Origin: Capra hircus
Taxonomy: Eukaryota > Chordata > Mammalia > Artiodactyla > Bovidae
Direction of reading: 5' to 3'
Assembly: GCF_001704415.2 (NCBI RefSeq)
Contig: NW_017189774.1
Coordinates: 186,001 to 250,000 of the forward strand
Length of the DNA stretch: 64,000 bases
The position numbers and the translations under genes are program-made. The notes under the pieces were generated by a model. It was not told the DNA's origin. It did not search any database and saw only the letters and a program-made list of their open reading frames with translations. Shown here piece after piece: positions 55,735 to 64,000 of this stretch; positions within the stretch are counted from its first letter, which is position 1; each line of letters begins with the position of its first letter.

Positions 55735-56560
55735 TTTTAATTTATTTTATATTTTAGAACAGTTTACAGTTAACAGCAAAATCAAGTAGAAAGCACAGAG
55801 TTCTCAAATACTCCCTGCCTCCATACACTCCCAACTCCCAAAGCACATGGTCCATTTGTTACAATCAGTGAACCTATGCTGACACAACACTGTCACTCAG
55901 AGTCCATAGATTGCATTAGGGTTCACTCTTGGTGTTGTACATTCTATACAGTTTGACAAACGTAAAATGACATGTATCCACTATCATAAGTATCATAAAG
56001 AAGAGTTTCACTACGCTGCAAATCTTCTGTGATCTTCCTACTCATCCCTCCCTCCCCCTAACTCTTGACACCACTGATCTTATAATGTCTCCATAGTTTT
56101 GCCTTTTCCAGAATGTCATATAGTCGGAATCACACAGTATATAGCCTCTTCAAATCATCTGAAATCACTTAGTTTTCATCCATGCCTTTTCATGTCTTGA
56201 TGGCTCATTCCTTTTTAGCACAAAATAACATTGCATCACCTGGATGGACCACAGTTTATCCATCCACTTCCTAAAGGACATCATGGTTGCTTCCAAGTTT
56301 TAGCAATTACGAATAAAGCTGTTATAAACATCCCTGTGCAGGTTTTCATGTGAACAGAAGCTTCCAAATATCCAAGAAGTAACTGCTGGGTTGCTAAATA
56401 AGATTATATTTAGTTTTGTAGGAAAGTACTAAACTGTCTTCCAAAGATGCATTTTGCATTCCTACCAGCAATGAAAGAGAGTTCCTATTGCTCCACATCC
56501 TCACAGGCACTTGGTGGTATCAATGTTTTAGATTTTGGCCATTCTAATAGGTGTACACTC
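55735..56560 (-). mobile_element. Old L1 (L1M-type) 3' region, reverse
   Basis: TGGTTGCTTCCAAGTTTTAG, GTTATAAACATCCCTGTGCA, GGTTTTCATGTGAACAGAAG and TTGGCCATTCTAATAGGTGT are the reverse of the ORF2 end. Strongly diverged. Confidence 0.85.
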
Positions 56561-57587
56561 AGGAAGAGAAAGACAAATATCTTATGATATCATTTGCATA
56601 TAGAATGTTAAATATGATACAAATTAACTTATTTACAAAACAAAAATAAGTTCACAGACATAGAAAACAAACTTAAGGTAATCAAAGGGGAAAGAGGGTT
56701 CAGTTCAGTCCATTTCAGTTGAGTTGCTCAGTTATGTCCAACTCTTTGCCACCGCATGGACTGCAGCATGCCAAGCCTCCCTGTCCATCACCAACACCTG
56801 GACCTTACTCAAACTCATGTCCATTGAGTCGGTGATGTCAATCAACCATCTCATCCTCTGTTGTCCCCTTCTCCTCCTGCCTTCAACTTTCCCAGCATCA
56901 GGGTCTTTTCAAATGAGTCAGTTCTTCACATCTGGTGGCCAAAGCATTGGAGTTTCAGCTTCAGCATCAGTCCTTCCAATGAATATTCAGGACTGATTTC
57001 CTTTAGGATGGACTGGTTGGATCTCCTTGCTGTCCAAGGGACTCTCATGAGTCTTCTCCAATACCACAGTTCAAAAGCATCAGTTCTTCGGCACTCAGCT
57101 TTCTTTATAGTCCAACTCTCACACCCACACATGACTACTGGAAAAACAACAGCTTTGACTAGATGAACCTTTGCTGGCAAAGTAATGTCTCTGCTTTTTA
57201 ATAAGCTGTCTAGGTTGATCATAATTTGTCTTCCAAGGAGCAAGCATCTTTTAATTTCATGGCTGCAGTCACCATCTGCACTGATTTTGGAGCCCCCAAA
57301 AATAAAGTCTGACACTGTTTCCACTGTTTCCCCATCTATTTCCCATGAAGTGATGGGACCAGATGCCATGATCTTAGTTTTCTGAATGTTGAGTTTTAAG
57401 CCAAAATTTCACTCTCCTCTTTCACTTTCATCAAGAGGCTCTGTAGATCTTCTTCACTTTCTGCCATGAGGGTGGTGTCATCTGCATATCTGAGGTTATT
57501 GATATTTCTCCTGGCAATCTTGATTCCAGCTTGTGTTTCATCCAGCCTGGCATTTCTCATGATGTACTCTGCATGTAAGTTAAATAA

Positions 57588-58094
57588 TCAGGGTGACAAA
57601 ATACAGCCTTGATGTACTCCTTTCCCAATTTGGAACCAATCTGTTGTTCCATGTCCAGTTTTAACTGTTGCTTCTTGACCTGCATATAGATTTTTCAGGA
57701 GGCAGGTCAGGTGGTCTGGTATTCCCATCTCTTTAAGAATTTTCCACAGTTTGTGGTGATTCACACAGTCAACGTCTTTGGCATAGTCACTAAAGCAGAA
57801 GTAGATGTTTTTCTGGAACTCTCTTGCTTTCTCGATGATCCAGCAGATATTGGCAATTTGATCTCTGGCTCCTCTGCCTTTTCTAAATCCACCTTGAACA
57901 TCTGGAAGTTCACAGTTCACATACTTTTGAAGTTTGGCTTGGAGAATTTTGAGCATTGCTTTACTAGCGTGTGAGATGAGTGCAATTGTGCAGTAATTTG
58001 ACCATTCTTTGGCATTTCCTTTCTTTGGAACTGAAATGAAAACTGACCTTTTCCAGTCCTGTGGCCACTGCTGAGTTTTCAAATTTGCCAGCAT
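57588..58094 (-). pseudogene. BovB early RT remnant of copy 7
   Basis: It reads QQWPQDWKRSVFISVPKKG, SNYCTIALISHASKAMLKIL, GGFRKGRGARDQIANICWI and GVHQGCILSP before a stop. It spans without break the site where copies 1, 3 and 4 have TAG, so it serves as an outgroup for that change. Confidence 0.85.
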
Positions 58095-58567
58095 ATTGAG
58101 TGCAGCACTTGCACAGCATCATCTTTCAGGATTTGAAATAACTCAATTGGAATTCCATCACCTCCACTAGCTTTGTTCATAGTGATGCTTCCTAAAGCCC
58201 ACTTGACTTCGCATTCCAGGATGTCTGGCTCTAGGTGAGTCATCACACCATCTTGATTATCTGGGTCATGAAGATCTTTTTTATATAGTTGTTCTGTCTA
58301 TTCTTAATATCTTCTTAATATCTTCTGCTTCTGTTAGGTCTATACCATTTCTGTCCTTTATTGTGCCTATCTTTGCATAAAATTTTCCCTTGGTATCTCT
58401 AATTTTCTTGAAGAGATCTCTAGTCTTTCCCATCCTATTGTTTTCCTCTATTTCTTTGCACTGATCATTGAGGAAGGCTTTTTTATCTTTCCTTGCTAGT
58501 GTTTGGAACTCTGCATTCAAATGGGTATATCTTTCCATTTATCCTTTGCCTTTCACTCCTCTTCTTT

Positions 58568-59080
58568 TCATAGCTGTCTGTATGGCCTCCTCAGACAACC
58601 ATTTTGCCTTTTTACATTATTTTTCTTGGGGATGGTCTTGATCACTGCCTCCTGTACAATGTCATGAACCTCTGTCCATAGTTCTTTGGGCACTCTGTCT
58701 AGCAGATCTAATCCCTTGAGTCTATTTCTCACTTCTACTGTATAGTCATAAGGGATTTGATTTAGGTCATACCTGAATGGTCTAGTGGTTCTCCCTACTT
58801 TCTTCAATTTAAATCTGAATATGGCAATAAGGAGTTCATGATCTGAGCCACAGTCAGCTTCCAGTCTTGTTTTTGCCGACTGTATAGAGCTTCTCCATCT
58901 TTGGTGGCAAAGAATATAATCAATCTGATTTCGGTATTGACCATCTGGTGATGTCCATGTGTGGAGTCTTCTCTTGTGTTGTTGAAAGAGGGTGTTTGCT
59001 ACGACCAGTGCATTCTCTTGGCAGAACTCTTTTAGCCTTTGTCCTGCTTCATTCTGTACTCCAAGGCCAAATTTGTCCAT
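58568..59080 (-). pseudogene. BovB endonuclease C-terminal remnant of copy 7
   Basis: A 170-codon frame starting in the endonuclease (NEAGQRLKEFCQENALVVAN), through WTSPDGQYRNQIDYILCHQR and SDHELLIAIFRFKLKK, into the linker. Upstream endonuclease residues are lost by truncation, and downstream frames are shifted. Confidence 0.85.
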
Positions 59081-59244
59081 TACTCCAGGAACAAGGGTAG
59101 GGAGGGATAAATTAGGTGTTTGGGATTAGCAGATACAAACTACTATATATAAAATAGATAAACAACAAATTCCTACTATATAGCACAGAGACAGCATATT
59201 CAATATCTTATCATAAACCATAATGGAAAAGAATATGATAAAAG

Positions 59245-59246
<2 letters not shown>

Positions 59247-59275
<29 letters not shown>
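59247..59275. repeat. (AC)n microsatellite, 29 bp
   Basis: A pure AC run inside an L1 3'UTR. Confidence 0.95.
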
Positions 59276-59278
<3 letters not shown>

Positions 59279-59355
59279 TGTAAAACTGAATCAGCTGTAC
59301 ACCAGAAACTAGCCCAACATTGTAAATCAACTATACTTAAATTTAAAAATTAACT

Positions 59356-59560
59356 AGGGACTTCCCTAGTGGTCCAGAGGCTGACTCTGCACTCCCAAAG
59401 CAGGGGGCCCAGGTTTGATCCTTGGCCAGGGAACTAGTTCCCACATGCCACAACTAAGAATTTATATGCTATGAGTAAAAGTCCTGCTTGCCCAAATGAA
59501 GATTAAAGATGCTGCATGCCACAACTAAGACCTGGAACAGCCAGATAAATACATAAATAT
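59356..59560 (+). mobile_element. CHR-2 SINE with 14-bp TSD
   Basis: GGGACTTCCCTAGTGGTCCA at the start, GTTTGATCCTTGGCCAGGGA in the tRNA-related part, and ACAACTAAGACCTGGAACAG before the A-rich end. TTTAAAAATTAACT is duplicated exactly at 59342-59355 and 59561-59574. Confidence 0.93.
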
Positions 59561-59644
59561 TTTAAAAATTAACTGAATGCAAAAATATAAGAATAAATTT
59601 AGCCTGTTGTGATGGATTATCATTTGTTTTAAAAGCAGTAATTA

Positions 59645-59767
59645 AATAAGGAAAATAATATCTACCTTGTGGTGTCAATTTAAGGTCTAAGTTGAATAAT
59701 ATTATACACATAAGGGGCTAGCATCGTGCCTGGCATGTAGTAGGAGCTCAGTAACTGGTAGCTTCTT
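59645..59767 (+). mobile_element. MIR SINE 3' half, forward
   Basis: GCATCGTGCCTGGCATGTAG and TAGGAGCTCAGTAACTGG are the MIR 3' end. Confidence 0.75.
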
Positions 59768-59769
59768 CT

Positions 59770-60060
59770 TTTTGAACCCCTCCCACAAGTGAAAACCACT
59801 GATATTGAAGCCCAATTCCCAATCTACTCCCAGGGAGGCTCTGAGTCCCCTGCCATAAGAATATTCTGGCATTGAGAGGAAGCTACCACCGTATTACAAC
59901 CTTAGCCGTCTGATTCTTGAAAAGTTATCACAAAGCAGGTCTCATGGTGCAGTGCCTGTATCATGTAATTGAAACAATTCTTGTCAATATATCTCCAATA
60001 GCAAACCCAAAAGGAGCAAAATCTGTCTGAAAATCTCTAGTTTCCAGAAGTATGAAGTTC
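59770..60060. other. Unassigned spacer
   Basis: Just under 300 bases with no recognised element. Confidence 0.3.
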
Positions 60061-60063
60061 ACT

Positions 60064-60205
60064 TCTTTTTTTTTTTTTTTTTTAAGATTTAAAATGTTTT
60101 ATTTTTCTTTTTATTTTTTTTAAATTTTAAAATCTTTAATTCTTACATGCGTTCCCAAACATGAACCCCCCTCCTACCTCCCTCCCCATAACATCTCTCT
60201 GGAAC
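60064..60205 (-). mobile_element. Short L1 3' end, reverse, with poly-T
   Basis: A T-run at about 60065-60083 (poly-A on the minus strand) is followed by L1 3'UTR (TTCTTACATGCGTTCCCAAA, ACCCCCCTCCTACCTCCCTC). The 5' truncation is near 60205. Confidence 0.88.
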
Positions 60206-61325
60206 ACTAGTTTCTCTCCTGACTGCAATAGCTCACTTAGTTTTCTCATGCGTAGTAGGACGAGCATCTACCAAAATCATTAGAATCAGCTGATAAATGC
60301 ATTTGACCTTATAATTTGTGAAGTACCACGCTGGCACAGTGGAGCAAAAATCCATGGCTTAGAGTCCACCGATATTTGATTCATCTCAGAGAGTGTTTGC
60401 CGGGGACCAGATCCAGGGCAGTGACTCAATGCAGCTTTCAAACATGTTGGCCAGAAAAAGGATAGGCTCCAATAGGAGTGCTGTCAGTGGTAAATCACCT
60501 GCACACTTTGGGAAACAAGGTGAGAAAGGGTCAATGTTTTCCTGGGCTGGTTGTCATGGCATTCGGAAACAGGCACACTTGAAAGATTAGGGCTTGTCTG
60601 CTTGGTCTTCTATATCCTGATGTTGCATATAAAACAGAACAAGGGTGTCACATGGAGTAGGTTCAAGCCAAAATCTATCAGAAAATATCCTAAGGCCAAT
60701 TTGGATCTTCCCTGTGGGTCCCAGAGCCAGGCCCGCCCTCTGAGGAGCCCTGCCAGGGGCCTCTATGCCTGCGTGCGTGGGTTGTGGTCTGCTGAGTCAT
60801 TGCTCTTTATTACAATTGCAACTCATGATGCTCTGCTTTGCAGGCAATTTTGTGATCCTTCGTTCAGTTTCCCTAGTTAGGAAGTAACTCAGAACTCTAA
60901 GAGAGGCTGCCTTCTTCCCGAATTTATGGGTCTATGGAAAGGTGTTATCCTATGCTGAGGCACCAGAGAAACTATCACAGCAAAAGTCATTTCTCATTCC
61001 ATGCAGTAAACATCCACAAGCAGTCCCATGGGGTTAGGACCTGGATGTGGGTGGCAGGTTGAAGGGGTTGTAGCCAGGAAATGGGCACAGTCATCCTTGC
61101 AGAGCCTGCGTGGAATCATCAGTGATGAAAACAGCTAGTTGGAAAACCAAGTGGACCTGGGAAATCTCCAAAAAGCCTTGCATGTAAATACTGTCAGCCC
61201 CAGGAAAAGAAGGCCATCTCTCTTTATGCCATTTCTCCATTAACATTTTGCCACAGCTCTGAGGAACTTTGAGAAAACAACTCAAATTTAAATCGTTACT
61301 CTCCATAAGTTACTCCATTCTACTT
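60206..61325. other. Repeat-poor 1.1 kb, unassigned
   Basis: No repeat recognised. The 60551-60880 frame (109 codons) has no recognisable domain and I do not call it a gene. Confidence 0.4.
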
Positions 61326-61329
61326 TCTT

Positions 61330-61570
61330 CGCAGCTTTATTGAAATACCATTGGCATATAATGTGAAAGTGCAAGGCGCACAACGTGATGATTTGATACA
61401 TGTGAATATTGCAAAATGATACCACAGTAAGGCTAGTTAACACCTCCATCACCTCGTGTGTTTAGTGTGAATTTTAGTTTTGTTTTTGGTGAGAACAGGT
61501 AAGAGCTACTCTCGTGTACACAATACAATATTGTGAACTATAGTCACCATGCTGCATATTAGATCCTCAG
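61330..61570 (-). mobile_element. Old L1 3'UTR, reverse
   Basis: TTTATTGAAATACCATTGGC, CAAGGCGCACAACGTGATGA and TGAACTATAGTCACCATGCT are a known L1M 3'UTR series. Confidence 0.82.
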
Positions 61571-61687
61571 AACTTATTCAAATAACATGAATGAGTGTTT
61601 TGTATGGCTGATGGCACTTTGAAACTCTTCTAGGCCAATTTCTGCTGTGGCTTAGGTTGTGGAACTAGACGAAGTCGCTGTGAAGAA

Positions 61688-61905
61688 CATGCTCAGTTGC
61701 TTTAGTCATGTCCAACTCTTTGTAACCCATGGACTGTAACCCACCAGGCTCCTCTGTCCATGGGGTTCTCCAGGCAAGAAACCTGGATTGGATTGCCATG
61801 CCCTCCTCCAGGGAATCTTCCAGACCCAGGGATTGAACCCATGTCTCTTATGTCTCCTGCATTGGCAGGCAGGTTCTTTAACACTAGCGCCACCTGGGAA
61901 GCCCA
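61688..61905 (-). mobile_element. Bov-tA SINE with 10-bp TSD
   Basis: Reverse SINE. CTGTGAAGAA is duplicated at 61678-61687 and 61906-61915. Confidence 0.95.
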
Positions 61906-61924
61906 CTGTGAAGAAGGCATCACG

Positions 61925-62090
61925 GTTAAATCATGGATGCCAAAGCCAGATTATCTGACTTCAATTTTTGGCTCTGCTACTTACTAGCTATGTTACCTTA
62001 GGTAACTTATTTAAGATATCTGTGCCTTAATCTTCTAATCTATAAAATGAAGGCAGTTATAGTACTTATTCCATAGCATGAGCAGCTTTG
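61925..62090 (+). mobile_element. MIR SINE, forward
   Basis: GGCTCTGCTACTTACTAGCT, TATGTTACCTTAGGTAACTT and TAATCTATAAAATGAAGGCA follow the MIR core. Confidence 0.88.
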
Positions 62091-62119
62091 TGAGCAAGAT
62101 TCTGTCTAAAATGAGAACT

Positions 62120-62348
62120 TCTTACTATTATTGAAATATAGTTGATTTACAATGTTGTCTTAGTTTCTGGTGTACAATGCAGTGAATCAGTCATATATAT
62201 ATTCTTTTTCATGTACTTAGCCATTATGGTTCATTACAGGATATTGATTATAGTTCCCTGTGCCATACAGTAGGTTATTGCTATCTACTTTGTATATAGC
62301 AGTTTGTGTCTGTTAATCCCAAACTCCTAATTTATCTCTCCCTTACCC
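62120..62348 (-). mobile_element. L1 3'UTR, reverse
   Basis: TTGAAATATAGTTGATTTAC, GTTCATTACAGGATATTGAT and GTTAATCCCAAACTCCTAAT. It is cut on the right by a SINE tandem. Confidence 0.88.
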
Positions 62349-62349
62349 A

Positions 62350-62575
62350 GGCTTCCCTGGTGGCTCAGATGGTAAAGCGCCTGTCTACAATGCAGGAGAC
62401 CTGGGTTCGATCCCTGGGTCGGGAAGATTCCCTGGAGAAGGAAATGGCAACCCACTCCAGGACTCATGCCTAGAAAATCCCATGGATGGAGTAGTCTGGT
62501 GCAGGTTACTCTGTCCATGGGGTTGCAAAGAGTTGGAAATGACTGAGTGACTTCACTCACAGCTTTCTTGGCCAG
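62350..62575 (+). mobile_element. Bov-tA SINE, first of a tandem pair
   Basis: Forward, nearly full length, from GCTTCCCTGGTGGCTCAGAT to GACTGAGTGACTTCACTCAC. The tRNA B box GGTTCGATCCC is intact. It is joined directly to a second copy. Confidence 0.93.
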
Positions 62576-62779
62576 TCCCTGGTGGCTCAGAGGTTAAAAC
62601 GTCTGCCTGCAATGCAGGAGACCTGGGTTCGATCCCTGGGTCAGGAAGATGCCCTGGAGAAGGAAATGGCAACCCACTCCAGTATTCTTGCCTGGAGAAT
62701 CCCATGGATGGAGGAGCCTGGTGGGCTACAGTCCATGGGGTCGCAAAGAGTCGGGCACGACTGAGCGACTTCACTTTCA
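62576..62779 (+). mobile_element. Bov-tA SINE, second of a tandem pair, well preserved
   Basis: Forward, very close to the family consensus along its whole length, from CCTGGTGGCTCAGAGGTTAA to GACTGAGCGACTTCACTTTC. CCTTACCC before the pair (62341-62348) and CTTTACCC after it (62780-62787) suggest a shared target site. It lacks a few 5' bases. Confidence 0.93.
62583..62636 (+). promoter_or_regulatory. RNA polymerase III internal promoter (A and B boxes) in SINE
   Basis: An A-box-like TGGCTCAGAGGT at 62583-62594 and an intact B box GGTTCGATCCC at 62626-62636, at tRNA-like spacing. Such boxes drive pol III transcription of tRNA-derived SINEs; whether this copy is transcribed cannot be seen. Confidence 0.6.
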
Positions 62780-62789
62780 CTTTACCCTA

Positions 62790-63040
62790 AAAGGTGAACT
62801 TTTATCTGGGTAAAAATACTGGTCTGTAAAATTAGCTTTAATAACATTATCTACTTGTCTATAAGCTAAATTATATCATTCTTACCGTAATCAACTAAAC
62901 AGAATACTGAAGATATTACAGAGCCACAATCTCGAACTGTATCTAGTAAACCTCTGGTAAAGAAAGTGTGAAATTAGAAACAGAAACATATGAAACATGT
63001 TATTCATATACACCTCTAGGTATTAAAGTCTTCCACCTTT
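62790..63040. other. Unassigned AT-rich spacer
   Basis: Nothing recognised. Confidence 0.3.
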
Positions 63041-63044
63041 ATTA

Positions 63045-63420
63045 ATTTAGATTTTAACAAGACAACAAGCAGCCTACTGAATGGGAAAAGATATTTGCAA
63101 CTGATGTGTTTGATAAGTTGTTAACAGTCAAAATGTATAAAGAACTCATACAAATCAATGTCAACAAAACAAACAATCTGAATAAAAAATGGGCAGAGGA
63201 CCTGAATAGACATTTTTTCAAAGAATACATACAGATGGCCAATAGGCACATGAAAAGATGTTCAGCATCACTAATCACCAGGGAAATTCAAATCAAAATC
63301 ACAATGAGATATCACTTCACACCTGTCATGTGGCTATCATCAAAAAGACAACATATAACAAGTGTAAGTGAGGCAATAGAGAAAAGGAAAACCTTGTGCA
63401 CTGTTGGTGCGATCAATGGA
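63045..63420 (+). mobile_element. L1 ORF2 fragment, forward
   Basis: The frame 63106-63435 reads NLNKKWAEDLNRHFFKEYIQ, MANRHMKRCSASLITREIQ and MRYHFTPV, the ORF2 C-terminal region. The copy ends at about 63415 without 3'UTR, so it is internally truncated or broken. Confidence 0.88.
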
Positions 63421-63759
63421 TATAATTTAATATGAAAGATTCATTAATACGGTTTCAGAATACACATTTTAAATTTTAAGAAACTACAACTTGAGTTTGG
63501 TGAAATATAAAAGAATACCCACATTTACATAAAAAAGCTGTTAGAATATACATCAGTTTTACAACTATGTATCTGTGTGAGGCCAGATTTCTTTTATATA
63601 TACTTCAGCCAAAACACTATAATGCAACAGATTGAATACAAAAGCAGTTATGACAAACTATCTGTTATTAAACCAGACATTAAAGAGATTTGCAAAGAAT
63701 TTTATGCAGTTTTGATCAAATGTGTATGGATTCCAGGTGATTCCAATAAAATTTCTGAT

Positions 63760-63905
63760 TTTTTCCCAGGGGAAGTTAAATTGATTCTAAATTTTATATG
63801 AAAAGAGCAAATATCTTAAAATAGTCAATGCACTCCTAAAGAAGAACAAGGTAGGGAGACTTACCGGATATCAAGATCGAATTTTAATCTACACTATAAA
63901 AGATA
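63760..63905 (+). mobile_element. Old L1 ORF2 fragment
   Basis: TTGATTCTAAATTTTATATG, GAAGAACAAGGTAGGGAGAC and AATCTACACTATAA are a diverged ORF2 internal segment. Its left limit, in 63430-63760, is unclear. Confidence 0.6.
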
Positions 63906-63935
63906 AGTTTAGGATTGGCCCCATGGTAAGCAAAT

Positions 63936-63974
63936 ATACTATACCTGATCTTAACCAAAAGGTTAAGAAGCGAT
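63936..63974 (-). pseudogene. RNU2: 3'-truncated U2 snRNA retrocopy with 15-bp TSD
   Basis: On the minus strand, from 63974 leftward, the sequence follows the first 39 or so nucleotides of U2 snRNA: ATCGCTTCT, CCTTTTGG, TAAGATCA and TAGTAT. It differs at about six sites, four of them C-to-T or G-to-A. TAAGCAAATATACTA is duplicated exactly at 63927-63941 and 63979-63993, so this is an insertion. The last U2 bases overlap the left TSD copy (microhomology). The rest of U2 is missing and no promoter came with it, so it is not a functional gene. Confidence 0.85.
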
Positions 63975-64000
63975 AAAATAAGCAAATATACTAGTGGAAC

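Larger units (their letters stand above)
56700..59086 (-). mobile_element. BovB LINE, copy 7, inserted in L1 3'UTR
   Basis: A 2.4 kb 5'-truncated, older BovB. Readable frames are 58568-59080 (endonuclease end, QYRNQIDYIL and CGSDHELL), 58281-58538 (linker), 57588-58094 (early RT, QAKLQKYVNCELPDVQ intact) and 56926-57369 (C-terminal). The YADD box is at 57477-57488. It does not carry the TAG shared by copies 1, 3 and 4. The TSD is weak (about AAAGAGGG against AACAAGGG). Confidence 0.95.
56561..59345 (+). mobile_element. L1 3'UTR, split by BovB copy 7
   Basis: The left part (GAGAAAGACAAATATCTTAT to AATCAAAGGGGAAAGAGGG) and the right part (GGGAGGGATAAATTAGGTGT to AATCAACTATACTTAAATTT) together form one forward L1 3'UTR. 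An AC microsatellite lies in the right part. Confidence 0.9.

Noticed and set aside
59356..59560. tRNA-like heads of SINEs (here CHR-2; also all Bov-tA copies) as possible tRNA genes
   Set aside because: Cloverleaf-breaking changes, SINE bodies and TSDs show retroposed SINEs, not tRNA genes.
60551..60880. 109-codon frame as a possible small gene
   Set aside because: No start context, domain or neighbouring exon signal; nothing distinguishes it from chance.
1..64000. Signs of a novel defence, mobile or metabolic system
   Set aside because: The window is ruminant nuclear DNA dominated by known retroelements; no set of co-located novel genes was found.

Overview
The window is nuclear DNA from a ruminant artiodactyl, most likely a bovid. 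The evidence is the repeat content. There are seven long or medium 5'-truncated BovB (RTE-type) LINE copies and three short BovB 3'-end fragments. About fifteen Bov-tA tRNA-derived SINEs share the BovB tail. Two artiodactyl CHR-2 SINEs and ruminant L1 insertions are also present. Older mammalian layers (MIR, L2, MLT1, L1M, a hAT-Charlie MITE) lie underneath. I cannot separate cattle from sheep or other bovids. No intact protein-coding gene, exon chain, tRNA, rRNA or CRISPR array could be supported. All long open frames are decayed LINE ORFs or look like chance.

Layout. 1-6.8 kb: a BovB, an L1 with a twin-priming inversion, an old L1 carrying a SINE, and a second BovB split by an L1 3' end. 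6.8-12.2 kb: mostly unassigned sequence with SINEs, MIRs and an old L1. 12.2-16.5 kb: two oppositely oriented LTR-like copies of one family flanking old L1, then L2, L1 and an MLT1 LTR, each with SINEs nearby or inside. 16.7-20 kb: an unnamed old repeat and sparse repeats. 20-25 kb: an LTR-like element split by a 2.5 kb BovB, a dimeric SINE, and a CHR-2 SINE split by a solo LTR. 25-27.5 kb: a young L1 inside an old L1, then a hAT MITE. 27.5-32.4 kb: repeat-poor. 32.4-43.4 kb: two BovB copies, L2, MIRs, L1s and SINEs. 44-48 kb: the largest repeat-poor block. 48-64 kb: MIR, SINEs, L1 pieces, MLT1, a BovB inserted in an L1 3'UTR, CHR-2, a SINE tandem, and a 37-bp 3'-truncated U2 snRNA retrocopy at the right edge.

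No genes act together here. The common thread is retrotransposition: L1 and BovB machinery inserted themselves, the SINEs and a U2 fragment. Exact target-site duplications (TSDs) of 8-15 bp can be read around many insertions, which gives the nesting order directly. I found no convincing previously undescribed system. The best leads are the U2 fragment, the L1 inversion, a stop codon shared by three BovB copies, a pair of adjacent perfect palindromes, and the 44-48 kb repeat-poor block. Repeat family names are from memory of consensus sequences; RepeatMasker would settle them.
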